DNA from: Hoeflea sp.
GTDB taxonomy: Bacteria; Pseudomonadota; Alphaproteobacteria; Rhizobiales; Rhizobiaceae
DNA length: 64,000 bases
NCBI GenBank assembly: GCA_019084245.1
Contig: JAHRFE010000029.1
Coordinates: 124,001 to 188,000, forward strand
Reading direction: 5' to 3'
Numbering within the stretch: position 1 is the stretch's first letter; each line of letters begins with the position of its first letter. This document shows, piece after piece, positions 1 to 7,329 of the stretch. The notes beneath the pieces are model-generated. The model ran no database searches and was not told the origin of the DNA. It was given only the letters and a program-made list of their open reading frames with translations. A program made the translations under genes and the position numbers.

Positions 1-1
1 G

Positions 2-619
2 GTCATCATCATTCCGGGCCTCGCGGTGCGCTCTCTCACTGAGCCCGATGTGATGCGCGGCGAGGAAACGCAATTGCTCGGCGCGCATCTGGAACTGCCC
101 GGCGGCGAGCGCTATTGCATGCCCGGCACGCACTCGAAATGGGTGAGCATGAACGGGGCCATGGTGACCGGGTTCGAGACCTTCATGACAGGCGAGTTGT
201 TCGCCACCATCAGCGCCGGGACAATGCTGGTCCACTCCACTGGCGGCGAAGGCCAGGTGGACGCCCAGGATCCAGCTTTCCTGACGGGCGTCCGCGACGG
301 CTGGACGCGGCCCGAGAAAACCACGCATCATCTGTTTTCAATTCGCGCCGGGCATTTGTTGCATGACAGAGGGATTGAAGAGAACCGAGCACGGCTTTCG
401 GGCCTGCTGATCGGCGCGGAATTCGCTGGCGCCGGCATTCGCGGCGGCGAGCAGATCGGACTGGTGGCCAGTGGCGCTCTTCAAAGGCTTTACCACGCGG
501 CGCTGTCGGAATGCGGCGTCACAGTTCGCGACATTGACGCTGATGTGGCAGTACGGCGGGGCCTGGTGGAATCCTGGCAACGATTTTCAAACCGGAGCGG
601 GGATCTCAAGCGCACATGA
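2..619 (+). CDS. dgoK: 2-dehydro-3-deoxygalactonokinase, 5'-truncated by window edge
   Basis: Phosphorylates 2-dehydro-3-deoxygalactonate in the De Ley-Doudoroff pathway. The reading frame is open from base 2, so the N-terminal part lies outside the window; the GTG at 26 is internal, not a start. Visible family signatures are IIIPGL, PDVMRGEETQLLG and PGTHSKWV. About 205 residues remain, roughly the C-terminal two thirds of a DgoK. The stop overlaps the dgoA start by four bases (ATGA), which indicates translational coupling within one operon. Confidence 0.88.
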   Translation, partial: VIIIPGLAVRSLTEPDVMRGEETQLLGAHLELPGGERYCMPGTHSKWVSMNGAMVTGFETFMTGELFATISAGTMLVHSTGGEGQVDAQDPAFLTGVRDGWTRPEKTTHHLFSIRAGHLLHDRGIEENRARLSGLLIGAEFAGAGIRGGEQIGLVASGALQRLYHAALSECGVTVRDIDADVAVRRGLVESWQRFSNRSGDLKRT

Positions 620-1254
620 TACGGATCAAATTTCCATCCATGAAACGCAGCCTGGTGGCGATCCTGCGCGGCATCAAGCCCGACGAGACCGCCGCGATCG
701 TCGACGGCCTGATCGAGGCGGGTTTCACCGCAATTGAGATCCCGCTCAATTCGCCCGATCCGTTCAGGTCGATTGAAATCGCTGCCAGGCGGGCGCCAAA
801 GGATGTGCTGATCGGCGCCGGCACTGTGCTCACGACGGACGATGCCGACCGGCTCAATGATGTCGGCGGACGGCTGATGGTAAGCCCCAATGTCGATGCT
901 CAGGTGATCGCCCAGGCAACCTCGCACGGGATGGTGACAATGCCCGGCGTGTTCACGCCGACCGAAGCACTCGCTGCCTGTGCGGCAGGCGCCTCGGCGC
1001 TCAAGTTCTTTCCGGCCAACGTTCTCGGACCGTCCGGGATCAACGCCATCCGCGCGGTGCTGCCGAAGGATGTCGCGGTCGGCGCGGTCGGCGGGGTTTC
1101 CAACGATGATTTCGCCGCTTACGCGAAAGCTGGCATCCGCACCTTCGGGCTTGGATCGAGCCTCTACAAGGCAGGCATGGAGCCGGGAGAAGTCAAGCTA
1201 CACGGCGTGGCGGCGATCAGGGCCTATGACGCGCTTGAGGAGAACGGCCTATGA
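616..1254 (+). CDS. dgoA: 2-dehydro-3-deoxy-6-phosphogalactonate aldolase
   Basis: Cleaves 2-dehydro-3-deoxy-6-phosphogalactonate to pyruvate and glyceraldehyde 3-phosphate. At 212 residues it is a full-length class I aldolase of the KDPG/KDPGal family, with the N-terminal catalytic Glu region (ILRGIKPDE), GAGTV, and the Schiff-base lysine at about residue 130 in SALKFFPAN. KDPG and KDPGal aldolases are hard to separate by sequence; placement after dgoK decides for the galactonate enzyme. ATGA overlaps at both ends tie it to dgoK and the downstream lactonase. Confidence 0.9.
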   Translation: MIRIKFPSMKRSLVAILRGIKPDETAAIVDGLIEAGFTAIEIPLNSPDPFRSIEIAARRAPKDVLIGAGTVLTTDDADRLNDVGGRLMVSPNVDAQVIAQATSHGMVTMPGVFTPTEALAACAAGASALKFFPANVLGPSGINAIRAVLPKDVAVGAVGGVSNDDFAAYAKAGIRTFGLGSSLYKAGMEPGEVKLHGVAAIRAYDALEENGL

Positions 1255-2138
1255 GCAACGACCAGATCGCATTTACCGGATCGATCCTGAACGTACCCGC
1301 CTGCATGCTCGGCGAGGGGCCGACCTATGACCAGCATACCGGGACGGCCTGGTGGTTCGACATTGTCGGGCGCATGCTGGTCGAATACGCGTTGAAGGAC
1401 AGCACGTGTCAAATCCACGATTTGCCCGTGATGGGCAGCGTGCTGGCGCGGGTCGATGACGAACAGCAGGTGATCGCCACCGAGACAGGACTGCATCTGC
1501 GCCAGACCGCTACCGGCAAGCTCGAACTGATCACGCCGATAGAGGCGGACAATGATGTGACCCGCTCCAATGACGGGCGGGTTCACGCCTGCGGCGCCTT
1601 GTGGATCGGCACCATGGGCAAGAAGGCCGAAAAGCAAGCCGGCGCGATCTACCATGTGGCGCGCGGGGTGGTGACCACGATTTTTCCCGACATCACCATC
1701 CCCAATGCGATCTGCTTTTCGCCCGATGGCACAATCGCCTATTTCGCCGATACCGACACCGACCGGATGATGCGGGTGGAGATCGATCCGGCAACCGCGC
1801 TGCCGCTTGGCGAACCGGCGGTCTTCATTGATCATCGCGGCGAAGGCGGGCTTGACGGCGCGGTCTGCGATGCGGACGGGACCATCTGGAACGCGCGCTG
1901 GGGCGCCGGCTGCGTCGACGGCTATTCCCCTCAGGGCAAACGCCTGATCTCGCTCCAGGTACCCGCCAGTCAGACCAGTTGCCCGGCCTTCGTCGGCGAG
2001 GACGCGAGCCAGTTGCTGGTGACGTCGGCCCGGGAAAGCCTGTCGGATGAAGAATTGGCCGTGGATCCGAATGCCGGCTTGACCTTCCTGCTCGATCACA
2101 AGGTCAAGGGCCGTTTCGAGCCAGATTACATTCTCTGA
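1251..2138 (+). CDS. SMP-30/gluconolactonase family protein, probable galactonolactonase
   Basis: A 295-residue single-domain six-bladed propeller of the SMP-30/regucalcin/gluconolactonase family. Metal-ligand regions are recognisable: LGEGPTYD near the N-terminus, PNAICFSPDG in the middle, and LDGAVCDADG later. The family hydrolyses sugar lactones. Its position as the third gene after a galactonate kinase and aldolase suggests galactono-1,4-lactone as substrate (inference from context). It overlaps dgoA by four bases. Arabinonolactone or gluconolactone remain possible substrates. Confidence 0.85.
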   Translation: MSNDQIAFTGSILNVPACMLGEGPTYDQHTGTAWWFDIVGRMLVEYALKDSTCQIHDLPVMGSVLARVDDEQQVIATETGLHLRQTATGKLELITPIEADNDVTRSNDGRVHACGALWIGTMGKKAEKQAGAIYHVARGVVTTIFPDITIPNAICFSPDGTIAYFADTDTDRMMRVEIDPATALPLGEPAVFIDHRGEGGLDGAVCDADGTIWNARWGAGCVDGYSPQGKRLISLQVPASQTSCPAFVGEDASQLLVTSARESLSDEELAVDPNAGLTFLLDHKVKGRFEPDYIL

Positions 2139-2229
2139 ACCACCACTGCTGGCGGCCCGGTTTTGTCGATTTCCAGGGATGGGCATTGAGAACATAGACA
2201 ATGGGCGGCGATGGAACCTCATTCTGACT

Positions 2230-2266
2230 ATAACGCATTGCGTTATGTAACGTGACACGTTATAAT
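2230..2266 (+). promoter_or_regulatory. higBA promoter with two tandem palindromic operators
   Basis: Two adjacent palindromes: 2230-2246 has perfect 8-bp arms (ATAACGCA / TGCGTTAT) about one central base, and 2247-2263 has arms GTAACGTG / CACGTTAT (7 of 8 pair). Their centres are 17 bp apart. A perfect TATAAT lies at 2261-2266, and TTGCGT at 2238-2243 is a plausible -35 with a 17-bp spacer, so the operators cover the promoter. Autorepression by HigA is the expected mode for this family. The toxin start codon is only six bases after the -10 box. Confidence 0.75.
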
Positions 2267-2271
2267 CCTCC

Positions 2272-2556
2272 ATGATCCTTGGCTTTGATGATCTGGAAGC
2301 TGAATTGATTTGGGCCGGCATTCGGAGCCGTCGCCTTCCCTATGACATCCAAGCCACGGCATTGCGGAAGTTGCGTATGCTCAATCAGGCTGTGGTGTTG
2401 AATGACCTGCGAATACCACCTGGTAACCGCCTCGAAGCCTTGAAGGGGAACTGGCAGGGATGGCACAGCATCCGGATCAACAGCCAGTGGCGTATTTGCT
2501 TTGCTTGGAAAGAGAGAGGACCCGTAGATGTCAAAATCGTCGACTACCATGACTGA
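2272..2556 (+). CDS. higB: HigB-type toxin (RelE/ParE superfamily mRNA interferase)
   Basis: A 94-residue protein of the HigB/proteic-killer family, ribosome-dependent mRNA interferases. Family features are the SRRLP segment near the N-terminus, RLEALKG, the central WHSIRINSQWRICF core strand with basic residues, and the C-terminal VDYHD. Toxin-first gene order with the antitoxin overlapping downstream is typical of higBA. No Shine-Dalgarno precedes the ATG (CCTCC, not a purine run), and the -10 box ends at 2266, so translation may be leaderless. The next Met is too far in to be the start. Confidence 0.88.
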   Translation: MILGFDDLEAELIWAGIRSRRLPYDIQATALRKLRMLNQAVVLNDLRIPPGNRLEALKGNWQGWHSIRINSQWRICFAWKERGPVDVKIVDYHD

Positions 2557-2842
2557 CCTGCTGCCCAATCCGCACCCCGGCGACATCTTGATCGAAGATT
2601 TTCTCAAGCCTATGGGGATCAGTCAGAATGCGCTGGCGCGCGCCGTTCATGTGCCACCGCGGCGGATCAATGAGATCGTGCTCAGGAAGCGCGCGGTTTC
2701 GGCGGACACGGATTTGAGGTTGGCACGGTTTTTCGGAATGTCGGATGGCTTTTTTTTAGGGCTTCAAGCCGATTTCGATATGATGGAACGGCGAAGGATA
2801 ATCGGCGACGAACTGAAACAAATCGAGCCATACGCCGCTTGA
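2528..2842 (+). CDS. higA: HigA-family antitoxin, XRE helix-turn-helix
   Basis: A 104-residue HigA/VapI-like antitoxin: NPHPGDILIEDFLKPMGISQNALA begins the helix-turn-helix, followed by a recognition helix around VPPRRINEIVLRKR and the conserved RLARFFGMSDGFFLGLQ. It should neutralise HigB and repress the operon through the upstream palindromes. The start at 2528 is preferred because GAGAGGA sits seven bases upstream; an alternative ATG at 2549 would shorten it by seven residues. It overlaps the toxin gene by 29 bases. Confidence 0.88.
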   Translation: MSKSSTTMTDLLPNPHPGDILIEDFLKPMGISQNALARAVHVPPRRINEIVLRKRAVSADTDLRLARFFGMSDGFFLGLQADFDMMERRRIIGDELKQIEPYAA

Positions 2843-2884
2843 GTCACCTGTCTGATTTCGGCTTGAACTGTCAAAACTCCAGTT

Positions 2885-3034
2885 TCAGCGCCGGGCCTGA
2901 GCGTCAAGGCGTACACGGGCTTCCTCGAACAATGCCTCCTTTGTTTTGCTACCCGATCCGCTTGCTAATCCTTCATCCACAAAGCGCTGAATGGCAGTAA
3001 TTCTCTCGCTGCGCTTCTCGTTCTTCAGTTTCAT
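2885..3034 (-). CDS. 49-residue ORF, possible antitoxin-like fragment
   Basis: A short ORF starting nine bases after the flavin oxidoreductase stop, with GAGAGG placed as a ribosome binding site. The product begins MKLKNEKRSER and is highly charged, with a predicted amphipathic middle (IQRFVDEGLASGSG) and a C-terminal EALFEEARVRLDAQ helix. The DEGLASG pattern faintly resembles the C-terminal half of ParD-like antitoxins, but no ribbon-helix-helix domain is present and no toxin is adjacent. It may be a decayed antitoxin or a small protein of the operon. Function unknown. Confidence 0.45.
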   Translation of the reverse strand: MKLKNEKRSERITAIQRFVDEGLASGSGSKTKEALFEEARVRLDAQARR

Positions 3035-3043
3035 ATGGACCTC

Positions 3044-5107
3044 TCACATATCCTTCATCAGCCGCAGCGCGTCATAGATCGCCGCATGAGTGTTCCTTGC
3101 CGCCACCGCGTCGCCGATGCGGAACAGCTGGAAGCCCTTTGAGCCGTCGTCCGGAGAAGACGCCGGACCGCCATTGAGCACTTGCGGCTTGCCTGCGATG
3201 AAGGCCTCGTAATCGACCTCACCAAGATTGCTGGAGTGCGGCTTGAGCTGGAAATAGAGCTCGTCGAGCGGCAGGGTGCCGTGGTTGATGACGATCTGGT
3301 CGAAATGGCGTTCCTTCGCCAAAGGCATGTAATCGCTGCCGATGATGGCCTTCAGGCGGTTGCCGTCGCGCTCCACCGCTGTCAGCCGGTAGGTCACGGT
3401 GAAGGTCACGTCCTTGTCCTGCAGCGAGCGCATATAGGGCACCAGGTTCATGGCCATCACATCGGGCGCGAAGCTGCGGTCGGGCGTCATGATCTCGACG
3501 CTGGCGCCGGAGGCGGCCGCCACTTCGGCCGCCTGCAGCCCGGCATGGTCGCCGGCATCGTCGTAGACCAACACGGATTTGCCGGGCTTGACGTCGCCCG
3601 AGATCAGGTCCCAGCTCGAGACCACCAGCTCATTGCCATGCTCCAGAACCTCCGTGTGCGGCAGGCCGCCGGTGGCGATGATCACCACATCGGGGTTCTC
3701 AGCGATGATATCTTCGGCTTCGGCCCAGGTGTTGAAACGGAACTCGACGTCGCGGGCGGCGCATTGGGCCATGCGCCACTCGATGATGCCGATCATCTCC
3801 TTGCGGCGCTGGTTCTGGGCCGTGAGCCGGATCTGCCCACCGGGGTCCGGCTGCGCCTCGAACACGGTGACTCGATGCCCGCGTTCGGCGGCGACACGCG
3901 CAGCTTCCAGGCCTGCGGGTCCGGCGCCGATGATGACCACGCGCCTTTTGACCGGCGCGGGCTCAATCGTGTGCGGCATGGTGAGTTCGCGGCCGGTGGC
4001 GGGATTGTGGATGCAGAGCGCATCGCCTGCCTGGTAGATGCGGTCGAGGCAGTAGGTGGCGCCGACGCAGGGGCGGATGTCGTGCTCGCGGCCTTCCATG
4101 ATCTTCCTGACCAGATGCGGATCGGCCATGTGGGCGCGGGTCATGCCGACCATGTCGAGCTTGCCGGCCGCGATCGCATGGCGGGCGGTGGCCACATCGG
4201 GGATGCGGGCCGCGTGAAAGGTCGGCAGTCCCACTTCGGCGCGGATGCGGCCTGCGAAATCGAGATGCGGCGCGGATTTCATGCCCTGTACCGGGATGAC
4301 GTCGGTCATCGCCGGGTCGGTGTGGATCTGGCCGCGGATGACATTGAGGAAATCGACGTTGCCGGAAGCCTTGAACAGGTGGCCGATGGCCACGCCCTCC
4401 TCCTCGGTGATGCCGCCCTTGGCGGTCTCGTCTGCGGTGTAGCGCACGCCCACCAGCAGCCTGTCGCCGACCCGCGCCTTGATGGCGGCGACCACCTCGA
4501 GCGCGAAGCGGGCGCGGTTCTCAAGGCTGCCGCCATAGGGCCCATCGAGTTCATTGGTCAGCGGCGACATGAACTGGTCCATCAGATGGCCGTAGCATTC
4601 GAGCTCGACGCCATCGAGGCCGGCTTCGGCCATGCGTTCGGCGGCGTCGGCATAGTCCGCGATCACCCGGGCGATGTCCCAGTCTTCCATCTTCTTGGGG
4701 AACGCCCGGTGCGCCGGCTCGCGCTGGTGGCTGGTCGACAGCGCCGGCAGCCAGTCGCCCTTGTTCCAGTGGGTGCGGCGGCCGAGATGGGTCAGCTGGA
4801 TCATCACCGCGCAGCCATGGTCATGGCATTCGTCGGTAAGTCTCCTCATCCAGCCGACAACTTCGTCCTTGTAGGCCAGCACATTGTTGAACACCGGAGG
4901 GCTGTCCTTCGACACCGCCGCCGAGCCCGCGGTCATGGTCATGGCAATGCCGGCCTTGGCGCGCTCGACATGATAGGCCCGGTAGCGATCCTTGGGCATG
5001 CCGTCTTCCGGATAGGCCGGTTCATGACTGGTGGTCATGATCCGGTTCTTCAGCGTCAGGTGCTTGAGCTGGTAGGGCTGCAGCAGCGGGTCGTTGACTT
5101 GCACCAT
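3044..5107 (-). CDS. FAD/FMN-dependent oxidoreductase, N-methylproline demethylase-like (trimethylamine dehydrogenase family)
   Basis: A 687-residue two-part enzyme: an N-terminal Old Yellow Enzyme TIM barrel (residues about 5-350) and a C-terminal NAD(P)/FAD Rossmann region (VVIIGAGPAGLEAARVAAERGH at about 390). The architecture matches trimethylamine dehydrogenase, 2,4-dienoyl-CoA reductase and the N-methylproline (stachydrine) demethylases. The iron-sulfur motif between the domains reads PCVGATYC...C, with Ala where the second Cys is expected. The ATG at 5107 follows GAGGAG; an upstream in-frame extension lacks support. Context with an MttB homologue suggests demethylation of a methylated amine or betaine (inference). 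Confidence 0.8.
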   Translation of the reverse strand: MVQVNDPLLQPYQLKHLTLKNRIMTTSHEPAYPEDGMPKDRYRAYHVERAKAGIAMTMTAGSAAVSKDSPPVFNNVLAYKDEVVGWMRRLTDECHDHGCAVMIQLTHLGRRTHWNKGDWLPALSTSHQREPAHRAFPKKMEDWDIARVIADYADAAERMAEAGLDGVELECYGHLMDQFMSPLTNELDGPYGGSLENRARFALEVVAAIKARVGDRLLVGVRYTADETAKGGITEEEGVAIGHLFKASGNVDFLNVIRGQIHTDPAMTDVIPVQGMKSAPHLDFAGRIRAEVGLPTFHAARIPDVATARHAIAAGKLDMVGMTRAHMADPHLVRKIMEGREHDIRPCVGATYCLDRIYQAGDALCIHNPATGRELTMPHTIEPAPVKRRVVIIGAGPAGLEAARVAAERGHRVTVFEAQPDPGGQIRLTAQNQRRKEMIGIIEWRMAQCAARDVEFRFNTWAEAEDIIAENPDVVIIATGGLPHTEVLEHGNELVVSSWDLISGDVKPGKSVLVYDDAGDHAGLQAAEVAAASGASVEIMTPDRSFAPDVMAMNLVPYMRSLQDKDVTFTVTYRLTAVERDGNRLKAIIGSDYMPLAKERHFDQIVINHGTLPLDELYFQLKPHSSNLGEVDYEAFIAGKPQVLNGGPASSPDDGSKGFQLFRIGDAVAARNTHAAIYDALRLMKDM

Positions 5108-5175
5108 CGGTGACGGCTCCTCGGGATTTGTCGTCCGGGGATGGAAAAAGCACTCCCCGGACCCGCATTGTAGTG

Positions 5176-5619
5176 TTACTTGCAACTCATGGCGGAGACA
5201 CGCCAGGCGCTTTCCGACGAGGCGATGTCGGACACCAGCCAGCCTGTGGCGGCGTTCTGAAGCGTCCATTCGATTGTTGTGGCCTTGCCGAAATTGTCGA
5301 ACTTCGCGCTGACTGTCGCGGTGTCGCCCTCGACCGCTTCATCCAGTGTCAGGGTCCGGGCAATTTCTTCCTCATCGAAATCCTGGGCGTCCACAGGAAA
5401 GCCAAACTCGATGCAATTTGTCTCATCGCGCAACCAGGCGGCGTCCGCGGCGTTGAAGAAATCGAGCGCCGGTCCGGTAAAGCGGCCGCGGTTTTCCGGA
5501 TCGGATTCCATGCCGAGATTGTCGTAGAAATACCGCACTGCCTCGGCAGGTTCGGCGGCAAAGGCTGGAGTGGCGGTGACGGCAACGAGCATCGACAGGA
5601 CAGGCAAGAATTTCAGCAT
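5176..5619 (-). CDS. small secreted protein of unknown function
   Basis: 147 residues with a clear Sec signal peptide (MLKFLPVLSMLVAVTATPAFA, cleavage after AFA) and an acidic mature domain containing YFYDNLGME, WLRDETNCIEF and a C-terminal Cys (SAMSCK), so one disulfide is possible. I do not recognise the family with certainty; it resembles small NTF2-like or DUF3828-type periplasmic proteins. GGAG precedes the ATG at 5619. It sits between the MttB-like gene (28 bases upstream) and the demethylase (68 bases downstream), presumably cotranscribed. Confidence 0.65.
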   Translation of the reverse strand: MLKFLPVLSMLVAVTATPAFAAEPAEAVRYFYDNLGMESDPENRGRFTGPALDFFNAADAAWLRDETNCIEFGFPVDAQDFDEEEIARTLTLDEAVEGDTATVSAKFDNFGKATTIEWTLQNAATGWLVSDIASSESAWRVSAMSCK

Positions 5620-5647
5620 GGCGCGACTCCGGTTGAAGCAATCCCAC

Positions 5648-7219
5648 TCAATACCATGCGTCAGCCATCTGCGCCTTGGTCCGCTCGACAAATTCCACAA
5701 GCGCCTCGTCGGTCGCCACATCCATCGGAGGGGCCTGGTAGTCAGCAAGTGTCCGCTTCCAGCGCGCATTGGCCCGGGTGGCGGCATCGGTGCGTCCGGC
5801 GATGTCCCATTTCTCGAACGGCTCGTTGTCGGCGATCTCGGAATCCCAGAATGCGGTCTGATAGTTCTCCATGGTGTGGGCGCAGCCCAGGAAATGCTTG
5901 CCGACGCCGACCTCGCGGAAAGCGTCGAGGGCAAGCGAATTGTCGTCGACCACGACACCGGCGAGATAGGAATGCAGCGCGCCGCAGAAATCCGCGTCCA
6001 TCATGAATTTCTCGTAGGACATCGATAAGAGGCCGTCGAGAAAGCCCGCAGAGTGGAGAATGAAATTGGCGCCGCAATGCACCGCCGACAGCATCGACAT
6101 GGTGCCCTCGTTCATGGCTTGCGCGTCGGGCAGCTTCGAATTGGAGAAATTGCCGGCGCATCTCAAAGGCAGATTGAGCCTTCGCGCCAGTTGCCCGATG
6201 ACCATCGAGCCGATGGCAGGCTCAGGGGTTCCGAAGGTCGGAGATCCTGATCTCAGCGACATCGAGGAGAGGAAGTTGCCGAAGATCACCGGCGCGCCCT
6301 TGCGCTCGAGCTGGGTGAGCGCGCAGCCGGCCATGGTTTCGCCGAGCGATTGCGCGATGGCGCCGGCATTGGTGACCGGGCCCATGGCGCCGCCCAGGAT
6401 GAAGGGCACGATGACAGCGGCCTGGTTGGCGCGGGCATAGGCCCTGAGCGCATTGGTCATGGTTCCGTCCCAGACCAGCGGCGAGTTGACATTGACATTG
6501 CCCAGGATGACGCAGTTCTCGTCGACGAAATCTCGCCCGAACACGATGCGGGACATCTCGATATTGTCCTCGGCGCGGTTTTCCGCCGTCACCGAGCCCA
6601 TGAAGCAGCGGTCGGAATATTTCAGATGCGAATACACCATATCGAGATGACGCTTGTTGACCGGCACATCGACGGGCTCGCAGATCGTGCCGCCGGAATG
6701 GTGCAGCCAGGGGCTTGATTGCGCCAGCTTGATGAAATTGCGGAAGTCCTCGATGGTGCCGTAGCGGCGGCCCTTGTCGAGATCCATGACGAAGGGAGAG
6801 CCGTAGGCGGGCGCGAAGACAACGCTCTTGCCGCCAATCTCGACAGAGTTTGCCGGGTTGCGCGCATGCTGGGTGAAGCTTGAGGGCGCGGACTTCAGGA
6901 TCTCGCGCAGCATGCCGGGCTCGAACTTGACCAGCAGGTCCTCGACCCGGGCGCCGGCCGCCTTCCAGAGTGCGAGCGCAACCGGGTCGTCGCGGAACTC
7001 GATGCCGACTTCCACCAGGATGCGGTCTGCCGCAGCCTCGATCTTGACGAGGTTCTCCTCGCCCAGGATGTCGTAGCTCGGGATGTTGCGGATGATATAG
7101 GGCGCTGCGCGATGCGGCGGCACAGAGCCCTGGCCGGACCTGCGGCCATCGCGTCCGCCCGAGCGTTCCCGCCGGCGCGGGGCCGCGGCTGTGGGGTCGA
7201 TAATGTCTGCAGCGTCCAT
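5648..7219 (-). CDS. trimethylamine methyltransferase (MttB) family protein, non-pyrrolysine
   Basis: A 523-residue member of the MttB superfamily: IEFRDDP and EILKSAPSSFTQHARNP near the N-terminus, SKLPDAQAMNEGTMSML in the barrel, and GCAHTMENYQTAFW near the C-terminus. The frame has no in-frame amber codon, so this is the pyrrolysine-free type, whose studied members demethylate glycine betaine and related quaternary amines onto a corrinoid protein. No corrinoid protein gene is visible nearby. GGAGG lies upstream of the ATG at 7219. It is the first gene of a minus-strand operon, divergent from a LysR gene. Confidence 0.85.
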   Translation of the reverse strand: MDAADIIDPTAAAPRRRERSGGRDGRRSGQGSVPPHRAAPYIIRNIPSYDILGEENLVKIEAAADRILVEVGIEFRDDPVALALWKAAGARVEDLLVKFEPGMLREILKSAPSSFTQHARNPANSVEIGGKSVVFAPAYGSPFVMDLDKGRRYGTIEDFRNFIKLAQSSPWLHHSGGTICEPVDVPVNKRHLDMVYSHLKYSDRCFMGSVTAENRAEDNIEMSRIVFGRDFVDENCVILGNVNVNSPLVWDGTMTNALRAYARANQAAVIVPFILGGAMGPVTNAGAIAQSLGETMAGCALTQLERKGAPVIFGNFLSSMSLRSGSPTFGTPEPAIGSMVIGQLARRLNLPLRCAGNFSNSKLPDAQAMNEGTMSMLSAVHCGANFILHSAGFLDGLLSMSYEKFMMDADFCGALHSYLAGVVVDDNSLALDAFREVGVGKHFLGCAHTMENYQTAFWDSEIADNEPFEKWDIAGRTDAATRANARWKRTLADYQAPPMDVATDEALVEFVERTKAQMADAWY

Positions 7220-7329
7220 GGCACATCCTCCGAACCGGCTCCACACCGGCAGTCCAGGAGCGCCAGTCTAGGAGCGGAGAAAGAGCATGTAACGCTGGAA
7301 AATTTCATGGCTTTGGATAAGGTGGGCTT

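Noticed and set aside
1224-2321. 365-codon minus-strand frame opposite the lactonase
   Set aside because: Shadow of the SMP-30 gene extending through the higBA operator; no ribosome site or homologous features.
3182-5113. 643-codon open frame on the plus strand
   Set aside because: Lies entirely antisense to the flavin demethylase, with His/Gly/Asp/Ala-rich composition typical of GC-rich shadow frames and no recognisable domain.
5648-7219. Pyrrolysine-dependent trimethylamine methyltransferase
   Set aside because: No in-frame amber codon interrupts the gene and no pyl genes are seen, so it is the pyrrolysine-free type.
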